Positions 44,302 to 54,095 of a stretch of DNA of 64,000 nucleotides are shown here, in pieces. The notes beneath the pieces were generated by a model. It did not search any database. It had not been told where the DNA came from and worked only from the letters and a program-made list of their open reading frames with translations. A program made the translations under genes and the position numbers. Source of the DNA: Yoonia sp035117555 (lineage in GTDB: Bacteria > Pseudomonadota > Alphaproteobacteria > Rhodobacterales > Rhodobacteraceae); contig NZ_JAYKPK010000004.1 of NCBI RefSeq assembly GCF_035117555.1, positions 1 to 64,000 of the forward strand, read 5' to 3'. Every line of letters begins with the position of its first letter. The stretch's first letter is position 1.

Positions 44302-45318
44302 TCAGCCGCGCGACAGGCCGACGATATCATAGGTCTGGTGCAGGATCGGTGCGGCAATCGCGCGGGCCTTTTCAGCGCCTTGCGCCAGAATCCGGTCAAT
44401 CTCTGCCGGGTCGGCCATGAAACGGGCCATATCCTGCGAAATCGGTGCGAGTTTCGCCACTGCCAGATCGGCCAATGCCGGTTTGAACGTGCCCCAGCCC
44501 GCGCCGGGATATTGCGCGATCACGGCTTCGGGCGTGGTATCGTCAAGGGCTGCATAAATCTCGACCAGATTGCGCGCCTCGGGCCGGGATTTCAGCCCTT
44601 CGACGGTTTCGGGGAGCGGTTCTGGATCAGTCTTGGCCTTCTTGAATTTCTTCGCGATCGTATCGGCATCATCCAGCATATTGATCCGTTCCATATCGCT
44701 TTCGCCAGATTTGGACATTTTCTGCGTGCCGTCGCGCAGGTTCATCACCCGCGTGGCTGGCCCGTCGATCACGGGTTCAGTCATCGGAAAGAAATCGACG
44801 CTGTAATCATGGTTAAATTTCGCCGCGATATCGCGGGTCAGTTCGACATGCTGTTTCTGATCCTCGCCTACGGGCACCTGCGTCGCGTGATAAAGCAGGA
44901 TGTCCGCCGCCATCAGCGATGGATAGGCATAAAGGCCCAGCGATGCCTTTTCCGCATTCGACCCCGCCTTGTCCTTGAACTGGGTCATCCGGTTCATCCA
45001 GCCGACGCGCGCGACGCAGTTGAAAATCCATGCAAGTTCGGCATGGGCAGACACCCGGCTTTGGTTGAACAGGATCGATTTCGCCGGATCAAGGCCCGCG
45101 GCTAGATAGCCCGCCGCAACCTCGCGCGTGCCATTGGCCAGATCCTTAGGGTCCTGCCAGACGGTGATTGCATGCATGTCGACGACGCAATAGATCGTTT
45201 CCATCGAGCCCTGCATGCCGACAAAGCGTTTGATCGCGCCCAGATAATTGCCCAGCTGCAAGCCGCCAGAGGGTTTGATCCCGGAAAACACACGTGGGGT
45301 AAAACTTGTCTGGGTCAT
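44302..45318 (-). CDS. trpS: Tryptophanyl-tRNA synthetase
   Basis: A 338-residue class I synthetase: FSGIKPSGGLQLGNYLGAI (the HIGH-equivalent), LNQSRVSAHAELAWIFNC, MTQFKDKAG and KMSKSGESD. It charges tRNA-Trp. Start MTQTSFTPRVF at 45318; an in-frame ATG lies two codons upstream at 45324, and a longer frame to 45570 is not conserved. It is transcribed leftward, away from the divergent rhomboid-like gene at 45422. Confidence 0.96.
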   Translation of the reverse strand: MTQTSFTPRVFSGIKPSGGLQLGNYLGAIKRFVGMQGSMETIYCVVDMHAITVWQDPKDLANGTREVAAGYLAAGLDPAKSILFNQSRVSAHAELAWIFNCVARVGWMNRMTQFKDKAGSNAEKASLGLYAYPSLMAADILLYHATQVPVGEDQKQHVELTRDIAAKFNHDYSVDFFPMTEPVIDGPATRVMNLRDGTQKMSKSGESDMERINMLDDADTIAKKFKKAKTDPEPLPETVEGLKSRPEARNLVEIYAALDDTTPEAVIAQYPGAGWGTFKPALADLAVAKLAPISQDMARFMADPAEIDRILAQGAEKARAIAAPILHQTYDIVGLSRG

Positions 45319-45421
45319 GATCATCGTCCGGGTTGATTTGCGGGGGCTGGATTTCAGGTAACGCGTCGCATACCCATGCCAGACAGACCCGTCAACTTCA
45401 ACTGCCGCAAGGGATAAGCCC

Positions 45422-46099
45422 GTGTCCGAGAAACCGATCAATGATCTGTCGCCTGTTGTCATCGGCCTCGCGCTGCTGATCATCGGGGCAGAGGCTGTGT
45501 TCCAACTGGCCAATGCCGGGCTTCTGGGCGGGCCGCGCGGGGTCGGCTGGCGGATGGAAGGGATCGGCATGTTCGGCTACTCCCCCGCCGTGCTGGAACG
45601 GGTGCTGGTGCAGCGGGATTTCGCGCCCGATATCCTGTGGCGGTTTGTGACTTATCCTTTCATCAATACCGAAATCGTCGGGGCGGCGTTCTGCGCGGCA
45701 CTGACGCTGGCTTTGGGCAAGTTCACTTCTGAGTATTTCGGTGGGCTGAAGGTGCTGGCGATCTATCTGCTGACCGCGATCGCCGGAGCCGTGGTTTACG
45801 GGCTGCTGGTCGAAGGCAATGGGCCCCTGTTGGGCGGCTTCACCCCGGTTTACGGGCTGATCGGGGCCTATACCTATGTGCTCTGGCTGCGGCTGGGGCA
45901 GGCGGGCGAGAACCAGTTGCGGGCGTTTCAGCTGATCGGGTTTCTTTTGGCGCTGCAATTGGGGTTCGGGCTGATCTTCGGCGTGGGCAATACGTGGATC
46001 GCGGAGCTGGCGGGCTTTGCGGCGGGGTTCTTGCTGGCGATCCCCTTCGCGCCGGGGGGCTGGGCGCAATTGCTGTATCGGCTGCGGGAGCGGTCCTGA
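45422..46099 (+). CDS. Rhomboid-like membrane protein lacking the catalytic dyad
   Basis: A 225-residue protein with about six TM helices and the rhomboid fold marks WRFVTYPFIN and AELAGFAAGFLLAIP. In active rhomboids the motif G-x-S-G precedes an (V/I)(Y/F)GLxGA helix and a His lies in the last helix (AHLAGF). Here the first is GGFTPVYGLIGA (138-149, no Ser) and the second is AELAGF (Glu195 in place of His), so it is probably a pseudoprotease. GTG start at 45422. Divergent from trpS. Confidence 0.8.
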   Translation: MSEKPINDLSPVVIGLALLIIGAEAVFQLANAGLLGGPRGVGWRMEGIGMFGYSPAVLERVLVQRDFAPDILWRFVTYPFINTEIVGAAFCAALTLALGKFTSEYFGGLKVLAIYLLTAIAGAVVYGLLVEGNGPLLGGFTPVYGLIGAYTYVLWLRLGQAGENQLRAFQLIGFLLALQLGFGLIFGVGNTWIAELAGFAAGFLLAIPFAPGGWAQLLYRLRERS

Positions 46100-46108
46100 A
46101 GAACTTTC

Positions 46109-46142
46109 AAGCCTCCGGCGGGAGTATTTTCACCAAAGCGAG
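46109..46142 (+). repeat. Gene-end composite repeat after the rhomboid gene
   Basis: AAGCCTCCGGCGGGAGTATTT followed by TCACCAAAGCGAG, starting ten bases after the stop codon. The first half matches the copies after mch and sdhB; the second half matches the copy after ccr. Confidence 0.7.
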
Positions 46143-46162
46143 GGGGCCGCGTGTCTGTGGGA

Positions 46163-47725
46163 TCAGCGTTTCATCGCGCGGCGGAATTCGGCCAGTTTGA
46201 ACGCGCCGATGATCTGGCCGATGCCAAAATAGCTGGCAGCGCCTGCCACGATCAGGATCAGCAGCGCCAGATAGCGCCATGTCGGGATCGCGAAAAACGG
46301 AGCCATCACATAGGCGAGCGCGGCGAGGATCAGCCCCATCGCCACGGATGCAGCAATGATCCGGGGCAGGCGGGTTTTGAACCGCATGTCGAAATCGGCG
46401 GCTTCGCCCATGTTCCGGCTGCCGCGCCACAAAAGCCAGACCATCGCCCAGGCGGTCAGGCTGGTGCCATAGGCGGCGGCGATAAAGCCAATGAAAGGCG
46501 ACAGACCGACGGCAAGGGCGGCATTCATGACCAATGCTGCAAGGGCGTAATAGAATGGACGTTTGGTGTCTTCGCGCGCGAAAAACAGCGGTTGCAGGGT
46601 CTTTTGCATCACAAAGGCAGGCAGACCGAGGCCATAGACCGCGACGGCAAAGGCGGTGGCACTGCTGTCATCCGCACCGAATGCGCCGCGTTCAAACAGG
46701 ACCGACACCAAGGGCAGCGCGATCACCATCAGCGCCACGGCAGCGGGGATGGTCAGCGCGAGCGAGACTTCACAGGCGCGGTTGAACGCATCCTTGCCAC
46801 CGGCCAGATCGCCCGCACGCAGACGGCGCGACAGATCGGGCAGCAGCACCACGCCGATGGCGATGCCGACGACGCCCAAGGGCAGTTGGTAGAGCCGGTC
46901 GGCGTAGTTCAGCCATGCCACTGCACCGTCGAAGTAACTGGCGACCTGCCTGCCCACCAGCAGGTTGATCTGCACCACACCACCGGCCAGTGCGGCGGGG
47001 GCGGCGATGATCGCGAGCCGTTTCAACGCAGGTGTCCAGCGCGGGCGTCCGATCCGCAGGGTGAAACCGGCACGGCTTGCCGCCCACCAGACCAGCGCCA
47101 ATTGCCCGATCCCGGCCAAAGGCACGGAAAGGGCCAGCCACAAGCCCATCCGTTCGGGGTCTTCTATGGCAGGGACAGAGCCGGTCGCGGCACCGATGAT
47201 CAGCGCCAGCACGAAGACCGCATTCAGGATCACGGGGGCCGCTGCGGCAGCGGTGAACCGCCCGGTGGCGTTCAGCACGCCGGACAAGAGGGCTGTCAGC
47301 GAGATGAACAGGATATAGGGAAAGGCGATCCGGCCATAATAAACCGCAAGATCGAACCGTTCTGATCCAATAAACCCGCTGGCCATCGCGGTCACCAATG
47401 CAGGCATCAGCACGATCCCGATCACGGTGAAGATCGACAGGATCACTGCCATCGCCAGATAGGCATCCTGCGCGAAACGATGTGCACCGTCATCCGCTTC
47501 CAGCTTTTTGGAAAACATCGGGATGAAGGCCATATTGAACGCGCCTTCGGCAAAGAACCGGCGGAACAGATTGGGCAGGGAAAAGGCGACCAGAAAAGCC
47601 TCGGCCACCGGGCCGGTGCCCAGATAGGCGGCGATAAAGATATCACGCACAAAACCCGCCACACGGCTGAGCAGGGTCCAGAGACCGACGGTGAAAAAGC
47701 CCGACATCAGGCGCACTTGTTTCAT
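46163..47725 (-). CDS. murJ: Lipid II flippase MurJ
   Basis: A 520-residue MOP-family protein with about 14 TM helices. It starts MKQVRLMSGFFTVGLWTLLS, with the SRVAGFVRDIFIAAYLGTG signature and AEGAFNMAFIPMFSKKLE, then RLYQLPLGVVGIAIGVVLLP. It moves lipid II across the membrane for peptidoglycan synthesis. It follows glnD by 19 bases on the same strand, a common alphaproteobacterial pairing. Confidence 0.95.
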   Translation of the reverse strand: MKQVRLMSGFFTVGLWTLLSRVAGFVRDIFIAAYLGTGPVAEAFLVAFSLPNLFRRFFAEGAFNMAFIPMFSKKLEADDGAHRFAQDAYLAMAVILSIFTVIGIVLMPALVTAMASGFIGSERFDLAVYYGRIAFPYILFISLTALLSGVLNATGRFTAAAAAPVILNAVFVLALIIGAATGSVPAIEDPERMGLWLALSVPLAGIGQLALVWWAASRAGFTLRIGRPRWTPALKRLAIIAAPAALAGGVVQINLLVGRQVASYFDGAVAWLNYADRLYQLPLGVVGIAIGVVLLPDLSRRLRAGDLAGGKDAFNRACEVSLALTIPAAVALMVIALPLVSVLFERGAFGADDSSATAFAVAVYGLGLPAFVMQKTLQPLFFAREDTKRPFYYALAALVMNAALAVGLSPFIGFIAAAYGTSLTAWAMVWLLWRGSRNMGEAADFDMRFKTRLPRIIAASVAMGLILAALAYVMAPFFAIPTWRYLALLILIVAGAASYFGIGQIIGAFKLAEFRRAMKR

Positions 47726-47744
47726 GCCAAAAGGCCCGCGTGGA

Positions 47745-50561
47745 TCAAGATATCGCCTGCTTTGCGCCCTGCGCGATCGCCTCACGCAATTTGCGCTCAA
47801 GGCTCTGGCGCTTGGCCTCTGAATGATATTTCAACCCGACCATATCCTTGACATAGAACGTATCCACCACCTGTTCGCCATAGGTCGCAATCACGGCAGA
47901 GGCAATATAGACATGCGCATTCGCCAAGGTGCGGGTGAGATCATAAAGCAGGCCGGGGCGGTCGCGGGTATCGACCTCGATAATCGTGTAGATCTCTGAC
48001 CCTTCGTTATCGAAGGTTATCTTGGTATCGACACGGAAGGCGCGTTCGCGTTTCTTGATCTTGTCTTTATCCTTCAACGCCTCGCGCGCCACAACCTCGC
48101 CCCGCAGGGTGCGCACGATCATCTGGCGCAGGCGTTGCAGGCGGCTTTCCTCATATGGATTGCCATCATCATCCTGCACCCAGAAGACGGCGGTCGCATA
48201 GCCATCTTTCGACGTATAGCTGCGCGCATCGACGATATTGGCCCCGACCAGCGCCAAAGCGCCGGTCATCCGGCTGAACAGGCCCGGATGATCGACCATC
48301 GCGAAACAGGCGCGGGTCGCGTCGCGGTCGGCGTCCAGCATCAGGTCGATGCAGATTTCGGTATCGTCGATTTCACGCAAAAGATTGGCGAAAATCACAT
48401 GCGCGGCATTCGGCAGACCCTGCCAGTAGGGGCCGTAATGGCGGCCAAGTTCGGTCTTGATCGCCTTGCCATCCCATGTCTTTTCCAGCGTCAGGCGCAG
48501 GGCGCGTTTCGCCTCTGCCTCGCGGCTTTCGCGGTTGAGGTCTTCGAGGCCGGTTTCCAGCGCCGACCGCGTTGCCTTGTACAGATTGCGGATCAGCACC
48601 GCTTTCCAGTTGTTCCATGTGCCGGGGCCGACACCGCGGATATCGCAGACCGTCAGCACGGTCAGTAAATCCAGCCGTTCCACCGATTTCACCGCATTGG
48701 CAAAGCCACGCACGGTGCGGGGTTCGGAAATGTCGCGTTTCTGCGCCACATCCGACATCAGCAGGTGATAGCGGATCAGCCATTCGACGGTTTCGCATTC
48801 TTTCTTGTTCAGCCCCAGACGCGGACAGACCTTGCGCGCGATCTGCGCGCCAAGGATCGCATGATCCTCTGGCCGGCCCTTGCCGATATCATGCAGCAAG
48901 AGTGCTACATAAAGCACCTTGCGGTTGATCCCATGCTTGAGGATGCCGCTGACCACCGGCAATTCCTCGACCAATTCACCCCGTTCGATCTGGGCGAGGT
49001 TGGAAATGCATTGGATCGTATGTTCGTCCACCGTGTAATGGTGATACATATTGAACTGCATCATCGCCACGATCGGCGCGAATTCGGGCATGAAAGCGCC
49101 CAGCATCCCCAATTCGTTCATCCGCCGCAGACCGCGTTCGGGGTTGCCGTGTTTGAGCAACATATCAAGGAAGATCCGGCTCGCCTCACGGTCCTGACGC
49201 AAATCGTCATCCACCAGATGCAGATGCGACGCCAGCAGGCGCATCGCATCCGGGTGCAGCAAGGTGCCGGTGCGCAGGGATTCCTCGAAAATCCGGATCA
49301 GGTTCAGCTTATCGGCAAAAAACGCCTTTTCATCGGCGACGGTCAGCCGGTTCTGTTTGATCGTATAGGGCGGCTTGGCGGTTTTACGCCGCGCCATCAG
49401 CCGCACCAGCATCGGTTCCGGCTTGGTATGGGTCGCCTCTAACGCGGTCAGGAAAATCCGGGTCAATTCACCCACGCGGGTCGCTTCGCGGAAATAGGCC
49501 TGCATGAAATGTTCAACCGCCCGCCTGCCGCCGTGATCTTTATAGCCCATGGCAGAGGCCACCTCGACCTGCATGTCAAAGGTCAGCTGATCCACAGCGC
49601 GCCCCGCCAGCAGATGCAGATGGCAGCGCACGGCCCAGAGAAAATCTTCGGCCTTGATGAAGGTCTCAAATTCTTCGGGGGTGAAGACACCAAGCCCGAC
49701 CAGCTCGGCGGCATTTTTCACGCCATTGACGTATTTGCTCATCCAGAACAAAGATTGCAGGTCGCGCAAGCCACCTTTGCCTTCTTTGACATTGGGTTCG
49801 ACCATATAACGCTGGCCGCCCTGTTTGCGGTGGCGTTCGGCGCGTTCGGCGAGCTTGGCTTCGATATAATCGCTGGCAGTGTTGCGGAACAGATCCTGCC
49901 ACAAAACCTGGCCCAAGGATTTCGCCAGCGCCGCATCGCCCGCCAGATAGCGATATTCGACCAGCGAGGTGCGGATCGTGTAATCCTCGCGCGCCAGGCG
50001 CACGCAATCTTTGACGGTCCGGCTCGCATGGCCGATCTTCAGCTTCAGATCCCAGAGCATGTAAAGCATGGATTCAATCACGCTTTCGGCCCAAGGGGTG
50101 ATTTTGTAGGGCGTCAGAAACAGCAGATCGACATCGGAATGCGGCGCCATTTCGCCGCGCCCATAACCGCCGACGGCGATGAGCGACAGCTTTTCCGCCT
50201 CGGTCGGGTTCGGGGCAGGGTGCAGCAGGGTCGTCGCCACCTCCAGTATCACCGTGACGATCTGATCGGTCAGCCAGGAATAGCTGCGTGTCGTCGGGCG
50301 CGAGGCGAAAGGCTGCATCACAAAGGCGGTGCTGATTTCGGCAAGGCCTGCCTGCCGCGCTTCGGTCAGGATGCGCACAGCGATCGCGCGCAGGTCCTTT
50401 TCGGATGCGATACCAGCGGATTCATCGGTAATGCGGGCCATCACAGCGGCCCTATCGAAGATAACTGACGCCGGACAGATCAACCCGTCCGGCGCTTCGA
50501 CATGGCGGCTGCGGACGGGTTCAGAGCCCGGCGGCACCGAAACTTCTTGGCGCTTGTTCAA
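47745..50561 (-). CDS. glnD: PII uridylyltransferase/uridylyl-removing enzyme
   Basis: A 938-residue nitrogen sensor: nucleotidyltransferase motif GGYGRGEMAPHSDVDLLFL, PII-UT linker, HD hydrolase with LLHDIGKGRPEDH and two C-terminal ACT domains (FSRMTGALALVGANIVDARS; RPGLLYDLTRTLANAHVYI) that bind glutamine. It controls PII by reversible uridylylation. The ATG at 50561 overlaps the preceding gene by 41 bases; GTG 50537 is an alternative start. Confidence 0.95.
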   Translation of the reverse strand: MNKRQEVSVPPGSEPVRSRHVEAPDGLICPASVIFDRAAVMARITDESAGIASEKDLRAIAVRILTEARQAGLAEISTAFVMQPFASRPTTRSYSWLTDQIVTVILEVATTLLHPAPNPTEAEKLSLIAVGGYGRGEMAPHSDVDLLFLTPYKITPWAESVIESMLYMLWDLKLKIGHASRTVKDCVRLAREDYTIRTSLVEYRYLAGDAALAKSLGQVLWQDLFRNTASDYIEAKLAERAERHRKQGGQRYMVEPNVKEGKGGLRDLQSLFWMSKYVNGVKNAAELVGLGVFTPEEFETFIKAEDFLWAVRCHLHLLAGRAVDQLTFDMQVEVASAMGYKDHGGRRAVEHFMQAYFREATRVGELTRIFLTALEATHTKPEPMLVRLMARRKTAKPPYTIKQNRLTVADEKAFFADKLNLIRIFEESLRTGTLLHPDAMRLLASHLHLVDDDLRQDREASRIFLDMLLKHGNPERGLRRMNELGMLGAFMPEFAPIVAMMQFNMYHHYTVDEHTIQCISNLAQIERGELVEELPVVSGILKHGINRKVLYVALLLHDIGKGRPEDHAILGAQIARKVCPRLGLNKKECETVEWLIRYHLLMSDVAQKRDISEPRTVRGFANAVKSVERLDLLTVLTVCDIRGVGPGTWNNWKAVLIRNLYKATRSALETGLEDLNRESREAEAKRALRLTLEKTWDGKAIKTELGRHYGPYWQGLPNAAHVIFANLLREIDDTEICIDLMLDADRDATRACFAMVDHPGLFSRMTGALALVGANIVDARSYTSKDGYATAVFWVQDDDGNPYEESRLQRLRQMIVRTLRGEVVAREALKDKDKIKKRERAFRVDTKITFDNEGSEIYTIIEVDTRDRPGLLYDLTRTLANAHVYIASAVIATYGEQVVDTFYVKDMVGLKYHSEAKRQSLERKLREAIAQGAKQAIS

Positions 50562-51705
50562 GGATCACGACCTGATTTTGTTGAATGGTGGCAACGGCAA
50601 GACCGCGTTCATTCTGCCCGTTCGGCAGCAGGCGGAACACACCCGCCGTCCCGCGGAACCCTTGACGCGTGGTCAGGGCGGCACGCGACAAAGCGACATT
50701 GTCACCGCCCGTTTCAATCAGCGCGCCGATGGCGGCGATCCCGTCATAGGCCAGCCCCGCCAAAGGATGCGGCTGCGATCCGTAAGCGGCAGCATACCGG
50801 CTTTGGAACTGGGTCGAGGTGCCTTGGTCCGGCAGCGCGAAAAGCCCGCCCTGCACGCCCGGCAAGGACAGCAATTGCGGCACCGAATCCCAGCGGGTGA
50901 GCCCGATCAAACGGGTGTCTTCGGTATTCAGCCCGGCATCGGCCAGCCCGGTCGCAACGATCGGCAGATCTGCATTGGCCCCGGCGGTGGTGAAAATCGC
51001 CTGCGCGCCGCTGGATTGCGCAGTGCCGACCAGCCTTTGTGTCGAGGCGAAAATGCCCGCCTGCGACAAAGGATAGCCTTCGGTCGCAACCAGTTGTGAT
51101 CCGTTCTGGCGCACAGCAGCGGCGATGGCATCACGGCCCATCTCGCCGCCGATGTCCTGACCATGGGCGATCATGTAACGATTGACGTCTTGCGCACTGG
51201 CATATTGCACCAGTCGGCGCGCGGTATTGTCAAAAGTCTGACCAAGGATGAAGACATTGCCGCCTGCAATGCTTGTGTTGTTGGAAAAGGCGAGCACGTT
51301 GATATTGTCACCGGCCACCGCCACGCCGACAGCATTGGCGGCTTCGGCAAACAGCGGGCCCAGAATGATCTGCGCGCCTTCATCCACCGCCCGGCGTGCG
51401 ACACTCGCGGCCATGACAGGATCAGCGCCCGTGTTATAGACCCGCAAGGTGATTTCCGGCCCGTTCAGATCGGCGATGGCCATCCGGGCGGCATTTTCGA
51501 AATTGCGCGCCAGAAAATCGTCACTGCCCTCACCCGATCCACCCGGCACCAGCAAAGCGACCTGCACCGGGGCCGAGGTGTCGATCACAGCCTCGCCGCC
51601 CGGCGCTGTGGCGATGGGCGCGGCACAGGCCGCAACAAGGCTGAGTGACAAAAACGCGAAAAGTCGCGTAACCGGCTTGCAGGCCTGACGAAAACGGGCG
51701 AACAT
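50521..51705 (-). CDS. LpoA-like penicillin-binding protein activator (lipoprotein)
   Basis: A 394-residue protein with a signal peptide ending in a lipobox, LVAAC (Cys27), and a periplasmic-binding-protein type 1 fold (VQVALLVPGGSGEGSDDF; AQIILGPLFAEAANAVGVA; NVLAFSNNTSIAGGNVFIL). It corresponds to the LppC/LpoA C-terminal domain without the N-terminal TPR part. It is thought to stimulate a peptidoglycan polymerase. Start 51705 has GGAAGGA upstream. Divergent from rsmI. Confidence 0.87.
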   Translation of the reverse strand: MFARFRQACKPVTRLFAFLSLSLVAACAAPIATAPGGEAVIDTSAPVQVALLVPGGSGEGSDDFLARNFENAARMAIADLNGPEITLRVYNTGADPVMAASVARRAVDEGAQIILGPLFAEAANAVGVAVAGDNINVLAFSNNTSIAGGNVFILGQTFDNTARRLVQYASAQDVNRYMIAHGQDIGGEMGRDAIAAAVRQNGSQLVATEGYPLSQAGIFASTQRLVGTAQSSGAQAIFTTAGANADLPIVATGLADAGLNTEDTRLIGLTRWDSVPQLLSLPGVQGGLFALPDQGTSTQFQSRYAAAYGSQPHPLAGLAYDGIAAIGALIETGGDNVALSRAALTTRQGFRGTAGVFRLLPNGQNERGLAVATIQQNQVVILEQAPRSFGAAGL

Positions 51706-51810
51706 AATGCAATTCCTTCCAAATGATGCGCGCAATGTCAGGTCTGGTGACCCGGCAAAGCCTGTGCGATTTGAAGCGTAGCATAAAGCAGGGGGGGCGA
51801 GGGTCCAGTC

Positions 51811-52671
51811 ATGAATCATATCACCAAGCCACTCTCTGCCGGCCTTTACTTTGTCGCGACACCGATCGGATCGGCGCGTGACATTACGCTGCGCGCGCTC
51901 GACATCCTCGCCTCCGCCGATCTGATCGCGGCAGAGGATACCCGCACGGCGCGCAAATTGATGGAAATCCACGGTGTCCCGCTGAACGCGCGCAAGGTCG
52001 TGGCCTTTCACGATCACAGCGGCGAAACGGCTGTGGACCGGCTGGTCGCCGATATGATCGCCGGCAAATCCGTGGCCTATGTGTCCGAAGCAGGCACGCC
52101 TTTGGTCGCTGATCCGGGCTATGAATTGGGCCGTGCGGCGATTGCCGCTGGCGTGACAGTGACCACCGCACCCGGCGCATCGGCGGTTCTGGCGGCGCTG
52201 ACGGTGTCAGGCCTGCCCACCGACCGTTTCGCCTTCGTCGGATTTCTGCCCGCCGCAAAGCAACAACGCGAAACCGAAATCGCCGCCCTGCGCGACACTC
52301 CGTTTACCTTGGTTTTTTATGAGAGTCCCAAACGCGTAGAGGAAATGTTAATCTCTTTGCGCGATACATTGGGGGGCGACAGGCAGGCTGTGGTCTGCCG
52401 CGAATTGACAAAACGGTTTGAGGAAATCACCCGCGGCACGCTGAATGACGTGGTGCAGGTCTATGCAGACCGCAATGTCAAAGGTGAATTGGTGGTGCTG
52501 GTCGGGCGCGCGGGTGCGACTGACGTAGCCGATCTGGATGTAACAGAGGCGTTGAAAGAGGCGATGAAAACCATGCGTGTGAAAGATGCAGCCACTGTCG
52601 TGGCCGGTGCGCTGGGTCTGCCCCGGCGGCAGGTCTATCAGATCGCCCTTGGTCTGGGGGATGCAACATGA
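51811..52671 (+). CDS. rsmI: 16S rRNA C1402 ribose 2'-O-methyltransferase
   Basis: A 286-residue tetrapyrrole-methylase-fold enzyme: AGLYFVATPIGSARDITLRA, LIAAEDTRTARKLM, HDHSGE and VAYVSEAGTPLVADPGYELG (SAM site). It methylates C1402 of 16S rRNA. Four-base overlap with yraN, the usual pairing, divergent from the lpoA-like gene. Confidence 0.96.
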   Translation: MNHITKPLSAGLYFVATPIGSARDITLRALDILASADLIAAEDTRTARKLMEIHGVPLNARKVVAFHDHSGETAVDRLVADMIAGKSVAYVSEAGTPLVADPGYELGRAAIAAGVTVTTAPGASAVLAALTVSGLPTDRFAFVGFLPAAKQQRETEIAALRDTPFTLVFYESPKRVEEMLISLRDTLGGDRQAVVCRELTKRFEEITRGTLNDVVQVYADRNVKGELVVLVGRAGATDVADLDVTEALKEAMKTMRVKDAATVVAGALGLPRRQVYQIALGLGDAT

Positions 52672-53024
52672 AAGGCCTGACCAGCTATCACGCGGGCCTT
52701 GCCGCCGAAGACATCGTTGCGCGTGATTATGCCGCCCGCGCGCATCAGGTCGCGGCCCGGCGCTGGCGCGGCAAAGCCGGTGAAATCGATCTGATCCTGC
52801 GCGACGGTGACACTTTGGTCTTTGTCGAGGTCAAGAAAAGCGCCAGTTTCGCGCAGGCCGCCTTGCGTTTGGGGCGGCGGCAGATGGACCGGCTTTGCGC
52901 CAGCGCATCGGAATATCTGGCTGGTGAACCAAAGGGACAATTAACCGATATGCGCTTTGATCTGGCCTTGGTTGATGGGCGCGGTGGCGTCAGTGTGATC
53001 GAAAACGCCTTCATGGAAGCCTGA
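52668..53024 (+). CDS. YraN family (UPF0102) protein
   Basis: A 118-residue restriction-endonuclease-fold protein: GLAAEDIVARDYAARAHQV, GEIDLILRDGDTLVFVEVKK with the D-x(n)-E-V-K nuclease-like residues, and RFDLALV. UPF0102 members accompany rsmI and are predicted nucleases of Holliday-junction-resolvase type; no firm function is known. Confidence 0.93.
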   Translation: MKGLTSYHAGLAAEDIVARDYAARAHQVAARRWRGKAGEIDLILRDGDTLVFVEVKKSASFAQAALRLGRRQMDRLCASASEYLAGEPKGQLTDMRFDLALVDGRGGVSVIENAFMEA

Positions 53025-53092
53025 GCGCCCCCATTGCGCTGGCAGCCGCGCTGCGGCATGAAGCAAGCAACTGCGATGAAAGAGGTTGCCCC

Positions 53093-54052
53093 ATGGCGTT
53101 GAAAATTGCGTTCCAGATGGACCCGATCGGGCCGATCAACATTGATGCCGACAGCACCTTCCGCATCGCGGAAGAGGCGCAGGCGCGTGGGCATGAGTTG
53201 TTCTATTACACGCCTGACAAGCTGGCCTATGACCGGGGCCGGGTTGTCGCGCGCGGCTGGCCCTTGCAGGTGCAACGGGTGAAAGGCGATCATTTCACGC
53301 TCGGCGACATGCAGGAGATCGACCTGCGTGAGATGGATGTGGTCTGGCTGCGCCAGGACCCGCCTTTCGATATGGGCTATATCACCACGACCCATATCCT
53401 CGACATGATCCATCCCGATACTTTGGTGGTGAATGATCCATTCTGGGTACGCAACTACCCTGAAAAACTGCTGGTGCTGAATTTCCCCGACCTGACCCCG
53501 CCCACGATGATCGCGCGCGATCTGGAGACTTTGCGCGCCTTCCGCGCCGCCCATGGCGATGTGATCCTCAAACCGCTTTACGGCAATGGCGGCGCGGGCG
53601 TGTTCAAACTGACGCAGGAAGATGGCAATCTGGCCTCCTTGCATGAGCTGTTTTCCGGCATTAACCGCGAACCGCTGATCATGCAGCAATTCCTGCCCGC
53701 CGTCGCCAAAGGTGACAAACGGGTGATTCTGGTCGATGGCGAACCTGTCGGCGCGATCAACCGGGTGCCTGCCCAGGGCGAAACCCGCTCCAACATGCAT
53801 GTCGGCGGCCGCCCGGAAAAAGTCGCGCTGACCGACCGCGACCGCGAAATCTGCGCCCGGATCGGGCCTTTGTTGCGTGAAAAGGGGCAGGTTTTCGTCG
53901 GCATCGACGTGATCGGCGATTGGCTGACAGAAATCAACGTGACCTCGCCCACCGGCATTCAGGAGTTGGAACGCTTCGACGGTGTCAATATCGCCGAAAA
54001 AATCTGGCAGGCGATTGAGGCAAAGCGCAGCGCCCCTGCATCGTCAGAGTAA
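53093..54052 (+). CDS. gshB: Glutathione synthetase
   Basis: A 319-residue ATP-grasp enzyme: KIAFQMDPIGPINIDADSTF, VWLRQDPPFDMGYITTTHIL, VLKPLYGNGGAGVF-type ILKPLYGNGGAGVFKL, and GIDVIGDWLTEINVTSPTG. It adds glycine to gamma-glutamylcysteine. Its last codons overlap a reverse-oriented gene-end repeat belonging to yifB. Confidence 0.97.
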   Translation: MALKIAFQMDPIGPINIDADSTFRIAEEAQARGHELFYYTPDKLAYDRGRVVARGWPLQVQRVKGDHFTLGDMQEIDLREMDVVWLRQDPPFDMGYITTTHILDMIHPDTLVVNDPFWVRNYPEKLLVLNFPDLTPPTMIARDLETLRAFRAAHGDVILKPLYGNGGAGVFKLTQEDGNLASLHELFSGINREPLIMQQFLPAVAKGDKRVILVDGEPVGAINRVPAQGETRSNMHVGGRPEKVALTDRDREICARIGPLLREKGQVFVGIDVIGDWLTEINVTSPTGIQELERFDGVNIAEKIWQAIEAKRSAPASSE

Positions 54053-54095
54053 AAATATCCCCGCCGGAGGCTTCAGATCCCGACAGGGATCTGAA
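54041..54095 (-). repeat. Gene-end composite repeat after yifB (reverse orientation)
   Basis: On the minus strand, immediately after the yifB stop, come the hairpin CAGATCCCTGTCGGGATCTG (54076-54095), AAGCCTCCGGCGGGGATATTT and TTACTCTGACGA. The last part overlaps the end of the convergent gshB coding sequence. Confidence 0.8.
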
